Assembly (NCBI GenBank): GCA_016874735.1
Contig: VGTI01000009.1
Coordinates: forward strand, 23,373-87,372
Direction: 5' to 3'
Length of the DNA: 64,000 nucleotides
Origin: Deltaproteobacteria bacterium
Lineage (GTDB): Bacteria > Bdellovibrionota_B > Oligoflexia > Oligoflexales > CAIYRB01
In this document: positions 40,820-48,860 of the stretch, one piece after another
Position numbering within the stretch: the stretch's first letter is position 1
Layout of the letters: every line of letters starts with the position of its first letter
Notes under the pieces: model-generated
Database searches by the model: none
Told to the model about the DNA's origin: nothing
The model's input: the letters and a program-made list of their open reading frames with translations, nothing else
Made by a program: the position numbers and the translations under genes

Positions 40820-41220
40820 TTGGTTGCTCCCATCTCTTAGTTGACCTCTAACTGCCCACGGTGGGACCTCGCAGACCAAGGCAGCGTCGGCCATTCCGCG
40901 TCAAAGCTTTAGAGAAACTTATAATAATTCAGAAACATTGAAGTTAATGACGCGCTGTTTTGTCCACTCTAAATCCGCAGCGTGCACATTTTTGCAAGTT
41001 TGACCACAGCGCGTTTGTACTTGGTCGAGCGGTATTTTTTGACTCCGTTGTAAAAAAACTAAGTTAATTCGCCGACCAGACGGTGTGTCTTTTCATCGCG
41101 AGATCAGCAATTTGATGTGCAGTGCGAAGATTTTTTTAAGTTTGCTCCACCAAAATCCGAAATTTTACTTGGAGTGAGGCCATCGCTCATAAACAAATCA
41201 AAATTAGGAGGCGGTACTCT
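40820..41220. other. 400-bp AT-rich divergent intergenic region
   Basis: No gene is supported here. The stretch lies between the divergent large TPR gene and the CBM10 protein gene and must contain both promoters. It is AT-rich with T-runs and A-runs (for example around 41033-41060 and 41128-41140). A TTGACT near 41038 precedes the plus-strand gene but has only a weak -10 candidate. The AGGAGG ribosome site of the next gene is at its right end. Confidence 0.4.
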
Positions 41221-42168
41221 ATGGTGGTACACAGTGCGCGTCTAAGCTCATTTGGGGCCTTCATCTTAGTCGGAGTGGTACTCCTGGGGTGTGGGAACTC
41301 CGTATACGAAAAAAAGGTAGGAAACGGCTCCTCAGAGCTCGGGCTCACCTACGGTGCGAACGGCTACCCTTACTGTACTAACGGGAGTAACACTGGTGGT
41401 GGCTACGGTTGGGATCCACGGGTTAAAGATCCGAAAGGATCGCATTCATGTCTCGTGGCGCCCACCGGTTCCAATGGCTATCCCTACTGCACCAATGGCA
41501 GTAATACCGGTGGTGGCTACGGTTGGGATCCAGATGTCACGGATCCTCGGGGGTCGCACTCGTGTCTGGTAAGAACCACTGTGGTTCCTCCTAGCCCCTC
41601 GCCATCGCCTTCACCGTCACCGAGTCCAGGTGGGATGCCGGCTCTGAGTCTCGGTGTACCTGGAAACGCGAGTTTCAAACTCTCAAGCTACGGCGATACA
41701 CTGCGGCGCAACAAGCAGGCTCTGGTAGCAGCGATCAATGCCGCTGGTGGCAACGCTCAGGAAAAGGCAGTGATCATTGCCATCGCCATGCAAGAGACCA
41801 CGCATATGAGTCTCAACCAACGCGACGCCAGCAAGGACCGTACGCCTTCGGCCAACGTGAGCATCCTCAATCTAAACTACGACATGCTGACCAAGCTCGG
41901 GTACACCGGTACCGATTATGGTGCCTCCCTAAATGACCCGGCAAAGCTGACTCAGGTGATCAGCTACTTGCTTAAAGGTTTCCGAACCTGGGGATTTCAA
42001 AGCACGCTTAACTACGTGCGGGGTGGCTACACAGCATTCCGTGATGGCGTGAGTTACGGTGCCGCAACTTACCGTAACGCCATCTTAACGATATATAACC
42101 AACTTAGTAAGGACCAAACCTTACAAAGCGATGACCGGAGGGTGGAGATCAACGTCCCGTGGGTATGA
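41221..42168 (+). CDS. Secreted lipoprotein with two CBM10-like modules and a lysozyme-like C-terminal domain
   Basis: ATG at 41221 follows AGGAGG with 9-nt spacing. The signal ends VVLLGC, a good lipobox. Two near-identical modules (about residues 47-79 and 85-117) read NGYPYCTNGSNTGGGYGWDP, a spacer and GSHSCLV, matching the NGYPxC...GWGW...SC pattern of CBM10/type V carbohydrate-binding modules with paired Cys and aromatic residues. A PSPSPSPSPSP linker follows (about 122-138). The C-terminal 170 residues contain AVIIAIAMQETTHMSLNQRDASKD, NVSILNLNYDMLTKLGY, LNYVRGGYTAFRDGVSYG and a final DDRRVEINV. Glu in AMQET could be a lysozyme-type acid. I associate this domain with secreted fungal proteins, from memory only. 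The likely role is binding and possibly cleaving chitin, peptidoglycan or plant polymer. Substrate unproven. Confidence 0.75.
   Translation: MVVHSARLSSFGAFILVGVVLLGCGNSVYEKKVGNGSSELGLTYGANGYPYCTNGSNTGGGYGWDPRVKDPKGSHSCLVAPTGSNGYPYCTNGSNTGGGYGWDPDVTDPRGSHSCLVRTTVVPPSPSPSPSPSPSPGGMPALSLGVPGNASFKLSSYGDTLRRNKQALVAAINAAGGNAQEKAVIIAIAMQETTHMSLNQRDASKDRTPSANVSILNLNYDMLTKLGYTGTDYGASLNDPAKLTQVISYLLKGFRTWGFQSTLNYVRGGYTAFRDGVSYGAATYRNAILTIYNQLSKDQTLQSDDRRVEINVPWV
41359..41570 (+). repeat. Tandem duplication of a ~100-bp CBM10-like module
   Basis: Segments at about 41359-41458 and 41473-41570 encode the two sugar-binding modules. They agree at most positions over the first 65 bases or so, including GGTGGTGGCTACGGTTGGGA in both copies, and differ mostly at third positions. 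They are separated by a short linker. This looks like a fairly recent internal duplication. Confidence 0.75.
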
Positions 42169-42170
42169 GC

Positions 42171-43925
42171 CTAAAGCTCGTCCCGACTCACGACGTCACG
42201 GAAGAATTTAACCGTGGCTGGCTTGCCTTTGGCGCGCCATTGGTCGGCTAGCATGTTCCATGGCGCCGTCATCGGTACCTCGTAGTCCTGCAGGAACGCC
42301 TTAACATCAGCAATGCTGAAGCCCCGGCGTTTCAGCTCCTTGCGGTTTAACCAGAGCTGGGACGCGCCGATGAACGGCACCACTTGGATGCGGCCGCCAT
42401 CTTCGCTAAACTTGGCATTGAGATCCGCCTGGAGCTTGGCGCGGTCGAGCCGGACGCCACCACTTAGTTCTGGAAGCGGTGGTGCCCCATGATCGGCAGT
42501 CACGGCAACTACTAGCTCACCTGCGGTGATTTTTTCGACCTTGGTGATGACATCTGCAAGAGCCTGATCGATGGCATCCAGAACCTGGGCACACTCATCG
42601 CTCTCGTAACCGTAGTGATGGCCGCAGTAATCGCTAGATTTGAAGTTGATGAACAGGAGGTCTGTCACCTCATCTTGTCCAAGCTTTAGCTCGGAAACTG
42701 CGGCGTTGACGAGATCACGCTCGAATTCAACCATAGCTGGGGTGGCCCTAACGGCGGACGGACTGATCTTGCCGTTTTTGTCTCTCAGCGTGTTGCCGAA
42801 CCACTTGCCGCCTTGGGCGCTGAGGAGGCGCTCCCCGTATGGCTCTACAGATTTGCCGTCCAAGGATGCAGGCAGGCGGTAATAAGCTGGGTCAGAGTTA
42901 AAGGTCCCAGCTTTGTCGCCCTTTTCTTCAAAGTAGACTACTGCTGTCTTTTTGTTATGGCCGAACATGGAACCGTGGCCACCGAGGGATACCGAGGCCC
43001 TCGCGGCAGCGCATAGGGAGAACACTTCGGGTGCGTTGTTTTGGCTCTGTAGCCACACGTCAGCTAAAGTAGCAGCACCTAGCTGCAGGGGGAACTCGTC
43101 ACTATGGGCGGCCTCAGAAAAATTGGCGGCGTAAACCGCATGCGGCGCCCAGAGTCCGGTTTGCCAACGGTAATTGGCGCTGATCGTGTGGCCTCGCGGA
43201 TAGGCACCCGTGCCTATAGCAGCGTGCCCCGGTGCCGTCTCCACATCAACCTGGGCCACCTGGCCGTTGGTGAATAACGCACCGCGGCGAAACAGCGACC
43301 TCAGATAGGGAAGGCGCGTAGGGTGGGCGTCGTAGTACTGCCACCCCATTTGATCCTGGACGACGAGCACCACGAGCTTCGGCTTTTTGGTCGTGGGTTT
43401 GGCTCTAGCCTCAGCCAACACGCGTCCCTCTGCCCGATCTGGCGCTGCGATCCCTAGGACATCGGCAAGAGTCGGTGCAATGTCCTGCTGCACGGCAAGT
43501 TGGCTGAAGGTTCCCTGCCTAAACCACTGGCCCGAGGGATCGTAAAAGGCAATCGGCACCCGGAGGTCGTAATCCCAAGCATAGCCATGAGTCATATCTG
43601 GGTGGGCCGGAATGACCGTGGTCTCAACTTTGTTGTTGATACGACTTGTAATGTGACTGGCATGAAAAACTTTGGGGTCAAAGCTGGTCGGTTCGAGCAA
43701 GAAATTGTAACGCTCAGTCAGAAAAAATATGTCGCCCGATGAATCGCTAACGCTCCGTTTGAAAATTTCACGCGGTGTCAGGGTAGTCAAGCCCGTCTCG
43801 AGCTTATGAGTGCGCGGCGCCGCCTTTGTTGCGGTCAGACCCGCGTCTTTGGCTGCTGCCGGGAGCGTGAGGAGTAAGCCGCATAGGAGTGTGATGGCTC
43901 TGGGAGCGATTCTTTTTAGGTGCAT
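42171..43925 (-). CDS. Alkaline phosphatase-superfamily enzyme (PafA/type I phosphodiesterase-like) with apparently permuted domain order
   Basis: The signal peptide is ITLLCGLLLTLPAAAKD. All metal and catalytic elements of PafA-type phosphatases can be seen: Asp191 in VVQDQMGW, nucleophile Thr230 in VETAPGHA, Asp432 and His436 in SDYCGHHYG, Asp478 and His479 in TADHGAPP, and His113 in THGYAWDYD. In ordinary relatives the HGxxYxYD...VPxxFYGP...DIAPTLAxLLGI segment comes at the very C-terminus. Here it lies at residues 113-175, before the catalytic core, and the protein ends soon after TADHG plus about 105 residues. That order is what a circular permutation would give. The periplasmic enzyme probably hydrolyses phosphate mono- or diesters. 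It converges with the CBM gene 2 bp away. Confidence 0.85.
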   Translation of the reverse strand: MHLKRIAPRAITLLCGLLLTLPAAAKDAGLTATKAAPRTHKLETGLTTLTPREIFKRSVSDSSGDIFFLTERYNFLLEPTSFDPKVFHASHITSRINNKVETTVIPAHPDMTHGYAWDYDLRVPIAFYDPSGQWFRQGTFSQLAVQQDIAPTLADVLGIAAPDRAEGRVLAEARAKPTTKKPKLVVLVVQDQMGWQYYDAHPTRLPYLRSLFRRGALFTNGQVAQVDVETAPGHAAIGTGAYPRGHTISANYRWQTGLWAPHAVYAANFSEAAHSDEFPLQLGAATLADVWLQSQNNAPEVFSLCAAARASVSLGGHGSMFGHNKKTAVVYFEEKGDKAGTFNSDPAYYRLPASLDGKSVEPYGERLLSAQGGKWFGNTLRDKNGKISPSAVRATPAMVEFERDLVNAAVSELKLGQDEVTDLLFINFKSSDYCGHHYGYESDECAQVLDAIDQALADVITKVEKITAGELVVAVTADHGAPPLPELSGGVRLDRAKLQADLNAKFSEDGGRIQVVPFIGASQLWLNRKELKRRGFSIADVKAFLQDYEVPMTAPWNMLADQWRAKGKPATVKFFRDVVSRDEL

Positions 43926-44070
43926 GGGACTCGGTTTCCGGAATCAATAAGAAGCTCACATGTGAGCCCCTGGTTGCAATGTTCCTAATCACCACAACTC
44001 AGGGCCCAACGCAAAGCTTTTTCGGCTGTGGACGGGAAATCTGTTGATCCTTTAACCGTGTCTTAACAGA

Positions 44071-44886
44071 TTAATCACGGTCCCGATCGTCGTCCCCGCT
44101 GAAGTCCCCGATGACTTGGGCGGGTTGCTGCTGCTTATGTACGTAAACTGGAATGTCACAAGCCTGGTTCTTCGGGCCGTTCAGAGATACTTGAATTTGA
44201 TTTAATGTTTGCGGTGATGCGAAGCGGTAAAGATGGCGCGTCGCATTGATACCGACCGCAGAGACAAACTTCTGTGCCTGATCAAGGGCACCCGCCTCAA
44301 CAATGTCGACACCTTGGCAGTAGCTCGGGATACGGATTTCAAACTGCTCGATAGCCGCCGGGCTATCCCAGGTGACGACGCCGCGGTGAAAGTAACCGCC
44401 TTGGTAGCCAAAGACGCCGACGTATTCCATCGAGGCTTCATCAGGCTCTGCCGGTGGCGTCGGCGGAACCCCGCTATCGACCATGCCGGTCACTTGGATT
44501 TGGCAGGTGGCACCTAGGACTCGAGTCTCGTTAAAGAGAATCTTTACAGACTCGATGTTCCCGCCGCGGTGCCTGAAGTACGTCCCATTCTCAACAGTGG
44601 TGGGATACCACTGCGCATCGTCGAGAAACTTAACCTGCAGCGAACCAATGCGCACCAAAGGGCATACTGCAGTTGGAGCAAAGATAATTTGTAGAGGGTT
44701 GGCAGTTGATGCTTGGTTTAATTTGAGCTGTATCTCACTGTAGCCGCGTGGAATACGCACCAGAATTGGCTCAGTGACCGGAAGATTCAGCGTATCGGCC
44801 TTGGCCTTTGCGCCTATGGGCGCAGTTACTATCGCAGTTACAGTCAAGGTAAACATCATCGCAGTAAGAGCTGAAAAATGCTTCAA
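44071..44886 (-). CDS. Exported protein of unknown function
   Basis: The TTG start at 44886 is backed by GGGAGG 9 nt upstream on the minus strand. Signal peptide: MKHFSALTAMMFTLTVTAIVTAPIGAKAKA. The mature protein of about 240 residues looks all-beta, with two similar-looking halves separated by a PTPPAEPDEAS linker near residue 150. Four or more cysteines (VCPLVRIGS, ATCQIQV, SYCQGVD, NQACDIPV) could form disulfides. The C-terminal tail is acidic/basic, DDDRDRD. I do not recognise the family. It is monocistronic between the phosphatase and the DDAH-like gene, with gaps of about 145 and 97 bp. Likely periplasmic or secreted. Confidence 0.6.
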   Translation of the reverse strand: MKHFSALTAMMFTLTVTAIVTAPIGAKAKADTLNLPVTEPILVRIPRGYSEIQLKLNQASTANPLQIIFAPTAVCPLVRIGSLQVKFLDDAQWYPTTVENGTYFRHRGGNIESVKILFNETRVLGATCQIQVTGMVDSGVPPTPPAEPDEASMEYVGVFGYQGGYFHRGVVTWDSPAAIEQFEIRIPSYCQGVDIVEAGALDQAQKFVSAVGINATRHLYRFASPQTLNQIQVSLNGPKNQACDIPVYVHKQQQPAQVIGDFSGDDDRDRD

Positions 44887-44983
44887 AGTACATTTCCTCC
44901 CTGGGACTTTGCGGCGCCTAGATGGCTCGTAGCTGGACTGGCATGACTTAGTTGATCATTCTAACCCACCTGTAAAGGCTGCA

Positions 44984-45811
44984 CTAGGGAATAACCACGC
45001 TGCAACATGTCAGGGCACCATCTGCTTTAATGAACTCTGACATGTGTAGTTTGCTCACCGTGAGACCGCGCTCTGCGGCCGCGTGCTCGAGAATCGCGGC
45101 GCTGGCCTCGTATCCTGCTTGAATGACCAGGGTTTGGCCAAGGCGCAAGACATTGGAGGCTGGGACGTCAGGGACCTTTACGACGCGGAGGTCGTTCCCT
45201 AGTGCCGTAATCATCTGCGCTGCCATCTTCATCGCCTCGGGATGATCAGCGACCACTAAAGTTTGTTCATCCATGGCTGAAAGCACTGACTTCAGATGTA
45301 GTCCGGAGGCAACTTTGACGCTATGCACGGGACGGTTAACCATGGTCGCAAGGTCATAAGCCGCCGCCGCATTGGTGCGCCGCGAAAGCCCGACAAATAC
45401 CCGGCCCCCAATCTGGAGCACATCTCCCCCGTCAAGCGTGGCACCGGCACTGAGATGATGAATTTTGAGCTGGGTAAATTTGGCGGTAAGGCTTTTTAAA
45501 TGCGTCTCAACGGCAACGGTCTCGCCGCGGCGGGAGATGGCGCCTGGCCGCGTAATGATAGCCTGATCCTCAACTACGACGACCGTATCTTCAATAAAAC
45601 AGCTGTCGGGCATGTCGTCAGCGCTAGGTACCATGAGGACTTCAAGAGCACATTGCTGCAGCAAGGCGACATAGGTTTCGTGCTGGTGCTGCGCCATGGC
45701 TACATCGATGGGCTGAGCCGGAACCTGCTCCGCCAGTGCATGGGCGAAGCTCCGCGCCAGGGGACGTGCGAGCACAAAGCGTGGTTTTGTGGGCTGATAA
45801 AGGGACCGCAT
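44984..45811 (-). CDS. Dimethylarginine dimethylaminohydrolase (DDAH)-family amidinohydrolase
   Basis: 275 residues, the usual DDAH length; GGAG lies 6 nt before the ATG. The guanidine-modifying fold motifs are in order: DSCFIEDTVVV (about 69-79, substrate-binding acidic pair), LDGGDVLQIG (127-135), VGLSRRTN (140-147), catalytic His172 in HLKSVLS, and catalytic Cys270 in KADGALTCCSVV near the C-terminus. DDAH hydrolyses N-methylated arginine to citrulline and methylamine; close relatives hydrolyse other guanidino compounds. The position near rlmI with a 31-bp gap suggests possible co-transcription but no shared pathway. Cytosolic. The substrate cannot be settled from sequence alone. Confidence 0.9.
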   Translation of the reverse strand: MRSLYQPTKPRFVLARPLARSFAHALAEQVPAQPIDVAMAQHQHETYVALLQQCALEVLMVPSADDMPDSCFIEDTVVVVEDQAIITRPGAISRRGETVAVETHLKSLTAKFTQLKIHHLSAGATLDGGDVLQIGGRVFVGLSRRTNAAAAYDLATMVNRPVHSVKVASGLHLKSVLSAMDEQTLVVADHPEAMKMAAQMITALGNDLRVVKVPDVPASNVLRLGQTLVIQAGYEASAAILEHAAAERGLTVSKLHMSEFIKADGALTCCSVVIP

Positions 45812-45842
45812 TGCATGCTCCGATCCTAAAGCAAGTAGGATA

Positions 45843-47039
45843 TCACACCACGCGGCATAGTAGTCCCTTCAAATAAAGGGATTCAGGAAATGTGAGGAGC
45901 ACAGGATGATCATCTGCCTGATGGAGATAGGAGATGATTTGTGCATCGCGCCCAGCATCGATGGCGGCACCGAAGATAATTTTTTGAAAGAGATCGGTAC
46001 TTATGTGCCCTGAACATGAGAAGGTGGCCAAAAGGCCGCCCGGATTCAGTAGCTTAAACGCCAGTAAGTTTAGGTCTTTATAGCCGCGCGCAGCCTTTTC
46101 GACCTGACTGCCGCTGGCAGCAAACTTTGGTGGGTCCATGGTGATCAAATCAAAGCGTTCGCCCGCATCCGCTAGCTGGCGCAAGACCTCGAAGGCATTC
46201 CCCTGGTGCTGCTCAAATCGTGGATCCTGGTGGCTGAATCCATTGGCAACGAGGTTAATGCGCAGACGCTCCAGGGCGGCTTCACTGGCATCCACACTCA
46301 CGACGCTGGAGGCACCAGCCCGGGCCGTGTGCATAGTGAAGCCCCCTGTATAAGAGAAACAATCAAGCACCCGACGCCCACGTGCGTGCTGCGCGACTTC
46401 GACGTGGTTGCGACGTTGATCTAAATAAAAACCTGTTTTGTGACCGCTAGTGAGATCGACCGTGAAGGTGACTCCCTGCTCCTTGATCACCACATCTTTG
46501 AGTTGGGATTCGCTGCCGTGAAGTAGCCGGCTGACCCGTTCGAGTCCTTCAAGTTCGCGCACAGCGTCGTCGCTACGTTCGGAGATCGAGGCCGGCTTCA
46601 GTACTTCGTGCAGGGCTCCGACGACTGGTCCTAGGTGCTTATCTATACCAGCTGTCAGTGCCTGGAGGACGAGGTGCTCGCCGTACTTATCGACGATCAA
46701 TCCCGGCACCAAGTCGGCCTCGCTCATGACAAGACGGCAGGAGTTCTGGTCCTGACCTAGAAGCGGCGCCCGCCGCTGTACAGCGGCACGTATGCGGCTC
46801 ACCCAAAAGGCGTTATCGATCGCTTGACCCTGGTCCCAGGTCAGGACCCGTGCCGTCAATTTCGAAGCCGGGTTGGCGTAGCCGCGCGCCAGGAAAGCTC
46901 CCCGTTGGTCGACGATATCGCAGATCCCACCGGCTGCAACGTCCGGAAGCCGGTGAATGGCGCCACTAAATACCCACGGGTGGCGCTGTCTTAGCGGTTT
47001 TTCCCGGCCGGCTTTGACGACTAATTGCGGAAGAGACAT
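45843..47039 (-). CDS. rlmI: 23S rRNA (cytosine-5)-methyltransferase, RlmI family
   Basis: 398 residues, standard for RlmI/YccW; GGAGG lies 5 nt before the ATG. An N-terminal PUA domain (LPQLVVKAGREKPLRQRHPWVFSGAI, DIVDQRGAFLARGYANP) is followed by an intermediate domain and a Rossmann methyltransferase domain with VLDCFSYTGGFTMHTARAGA, SVDASEAALERL, the TMDPPKF motif and the FSCSGHIS segment containing the conserved Cys. E. coli RlmI methylates C1962 of 23S rRNA; other family members make m5C or act on related sites, so exact position is inferred. The neighbour on its 5' side is the inverted-repeat element and divergent heptosyltransferase gene. Confidence 0.88.
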   Translation of the reverse strand: MSLPQLVVKAGREKPLRQRHPWVFSGAIHRLPDVAAGGICDIVDQRGAFLARGYANPASKLTARVLTWDQGQAIDNAFWVSRIRAAVQRRAPLLGQDQNSCRLVMSEADLVPGLIVDKYGEHLVLQALTAGIDKHLGPVVGALHEVLKPASISERSDDAVRELEGLERVSRLLHGSESQLKDVVIKEQGVTFTVDLTSGHKTGFYLDQRRNHVEVAQHARGRRVLDCFSYTGGFTMHTARAGASSVVSVDASEAALERLRINLVANGFSHQDPRFEQHQGNAFEVLRQLADAGERFDLITMDPPKFAASGSQVEKAARGYKDLNLLAFKLLNPGGLLATFSCSGHISTDLFQKIIFGAAIDAGRDAQIISYLHQADDHPVLLTFPESLYLKGLLCRVV

Positions 47040-47118
47040 GCGGACCTCCGAGGCACAGTGATGGCAAACCCGTGCCGGGTATAGCTGAGCGCGTACAAGC
47101 CGGCAATCACCTTAAAAG

Positions 47119-47265
47119 CTGGTCTACTTAATTGTTGGTAGATGACAAAATTAATAATTGTCCTAGACTGTTAAAGAACGGTGATGGAAGTTGGCCGGCC
47201 TGTCGACTGATTCATTAGTAAATCCTGGGGCTTCAGCGCGCTCCACCAACAATTAAGTAGACCAG
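47119..47265. repeat. 147-bp element bounded by perfect 21-bp terminal inverted repeats (MITE-like or regulatory)
   Basis: The sequence at 47119-47139 (beginning CTGGTCTACTTAATT) is exactly complementary, over 21 bp, to 47245-47265 (ending AATTAAGTAGACCAG). The 105 bp between them encode no protein and contain a smaller AATTAATAATT palindrome. No obvious target-site duplication flanks it. The right arm ends 2 bp before the ATG of the next gene and occupies the place of its ribosome site. It could be a miniature transposable element or a long-range RNA stem controlling that gene. Confidence 0.7.
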
Positions 47266-47267
47266 TT

Positions 47268-48290
47268 ATGAAAATTCTCGTCATCCAACTGCGCCAACTC
47301 GGCGACATCCTGCTGACGACCCCTTGTTTAAGAGCACTGAAAGAGGACGCCGTGGCAAGCGGCGCGCCGGAGCCAGAGATCGTATTTCTCAGTCATCCCA
47401 TGGGGCGTCTGGTCTTGCGCGACAACCCTTATATCGACGAGCTCGTCACCTATCCTACCGACCGTGCTTGGTGGGCCGAATGGGCGCTGGCGCGTGCGCT
47501 ACGTACCCGCCGGTTCGATCTAGTCTTTGACTTCATGAACAACCCGCGTAGCGCCTTCTATGCGCGTATGACGGGCGCTCCGCAGCGCTTGGCTTTCACC
47601 TCAGCCCGGCGCCCAGCCTACACACTGACTGTGCCCAAGCCGGCTGATGCCGGTTACATCGTTCGCGAAAAGTTTGCGCTGCTGCGGGCCGCAGGACTCA
47701 GTCCGCGTGACGAGCATCTGGTGTTCACATGGGCACCAGAGGACGCACTAGTTTTTCACGAATTTCTGGCGGCGCAACCGGCGGTTGCCGGGGCCCCTCT
47801 GCGCGTAGTTTTGAGTGCGACTCATAGGCGTGAGGCGCGGCGCTGGCCACTGGCAAGTTACGCGGCTCTGGCTGATCTTCTCGTGCGGGAGTGGGGCGCT
47901 GCGGTGTTGTGGCTCCATGGTCCCGGAGAAGAAGCCGTGGTCGACGAGGTAATGACTATGGCTAAAGAGCAGACGTTTAAGATGCCGCCCACGAGCTTTC
48001 GTGGCATGGCAGCATTTCTGGCGCAGTGCGACTTATTTGTGGGGAATTCGAACGGACCGAGTCACGTGGCTGTAGCCGTCGAAGTGCCGTCGCTGCAGCT
48101 CCACGGTCACACAAGGGCAGCTTCGTGGTGTCCGCTGACTGAACGGCATCGCGCGATTCAGTCGCCCGAATTCGGCAAAGTGCCTATGCCCGCGATGGCA
48201 TCGATTACAGTGGATGCCGTATGGGAAGCGTTGCGTGGTATGCTGCCGCTAGTGCGTGAGGTGCATGCTGAACGCCAAAAGCCATTTTGA
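47268..48290 (+). CDS. Glycosyltransferase family 9 (heptosyltransferase-like, LPS core)
   Basis: The start ATG gives the canonical GT9 N-terminus MKILVIQLRQLGDILLTTPCLRAL. The two Rossmann-like domains are joined near residue 170, and the C-terminal ADP-heptose-binding region reads CDLFVGNSNGPSHVAVAVEVPSLQLHG. The total of 340 aa is usual for WaaC/WaaF/WaaQ-type enzymes, which transfer heptose from ADP-heptose to the LPS core on the inner face of the inner membrane. Which transfer it makes cannot be told. There is no ribosome-binding sequence before the ATG: the 21-bp inverted-repeat arm fills that place. No other LPS-core gene is adjacent. Confidence 0.87.
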   Translation: MKILVIQLRQLGDILLTTPCLRALKEDAVASGAPEPEIVFLSHPMGRLVLRDNPYIDELVTYPTDRAWWAEWALARALRTRRFDLVFDFMNNPRSAFYARMTGAPQRLAFTSARRPAYTLTVPKPADAGYIVREKFALLRAAGLSPRDEHLVFTWAPEDALVFHEFLAAQPAVAGAPLRVVLSATHRREARRWPLASYAALADLLVREWGAAVLWLHGPGEEAVVDEVMTMAKEQTFKMPPTSFRGMAAFLAQCDLFVGNSNGPSHVAVAVEVPSLQLHGHTRAASWCPLTERHRAIQSPEFGKVPMPAMASITVDAVWEALRGMLPLVREVHAERQKPF

Positions 48291-48329
48291 TAGTGCCCTG
48301 CAACCTAACTTTTACCTGCGGAGTGGGCC

Positions 48330-48860
48330 GTGACCACCAATCATATTGTTGCTGTTGATCAGTTGCCCTACGGTATCAGGCTGGTTCTCCCTCGTCGCGA
48401 GCTACCGCGCTCGCTCGTGCGCGTGTCCCGATCGGTGACGATCCTTGGTGGCGCTGCCGCTGCGGTTGGACTTGCGCGCTTAGCCACGGCAGACTTTAGT
48501 ATCCTGAGTGCAGGCAGTCTCTTCAGTGTGGTGGTCGGTTTAGTTGGCATGTTTTTTGGCCTTTTAGTTTGGTGCGGCCACAGCGTGATCATCTGCGGAC
48601 ACGGTAAGCTGCAACTGCGCGAGGCCTGCGGGCCGCTGCGTTGGCAGCGCTCCTTCAATCTTACGGAGCTGAGTCAGTTGACTATTTCAACCCTACCACT
48701 CGCTGCAGGCGCCAAAAGTGCATCGTCTACCATGGCCGGTGAATCGATCACTATCCTGGCAGGTGAGGTCCATAGTCGCGGACGTCGCGTCCTCATGTTT
48801 GGATACGCACCAGATCTCCTAAACTCAGTGCTCGCCAAGTTACCTATAGGGCGCGGTTGA
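48330..48860 (+). CDS. Small membrane protein of unknown function
   Basis: GTG start at 48330 with GGAG 6 nt upstream. 176 residues: an N-terminal basic region (LPRRELPRSLVRVSRSV), two adjacent hydrophobic segments (VTILGGAAAAVGLARLATADF and SVVVGLVGMFFGLLVWCG, about 50-90), then a soluble beta-rich part (LQLREACGPLRWQRSFNLTELSQLTI, ITILAGEVHSRGRRVLMFG). This layout, two helices followed by a small beta domain, resembles bacterial PH-like membrane proteins, but the match is only by shape. It follows the GT9 gene after 39 bp and overlaps the convergent NFACT gene by 17 bp. Confidence 0.6.
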   Translation: MTTNHIVAVDQLPYGIRLVLPRRELPRSLVRVSRSVTILGGAAAAVGLARLATADFSILSAGSLFSVVVGLVGMFFGLLVWCGHSVIICGHGKLQLREACGPLRWQRSFNLTELSQLTISTLPLAAGAKSASSTMAGESITILAGEVHSRGRRVLMFGYAPDLLNSVLAKLPIGRG

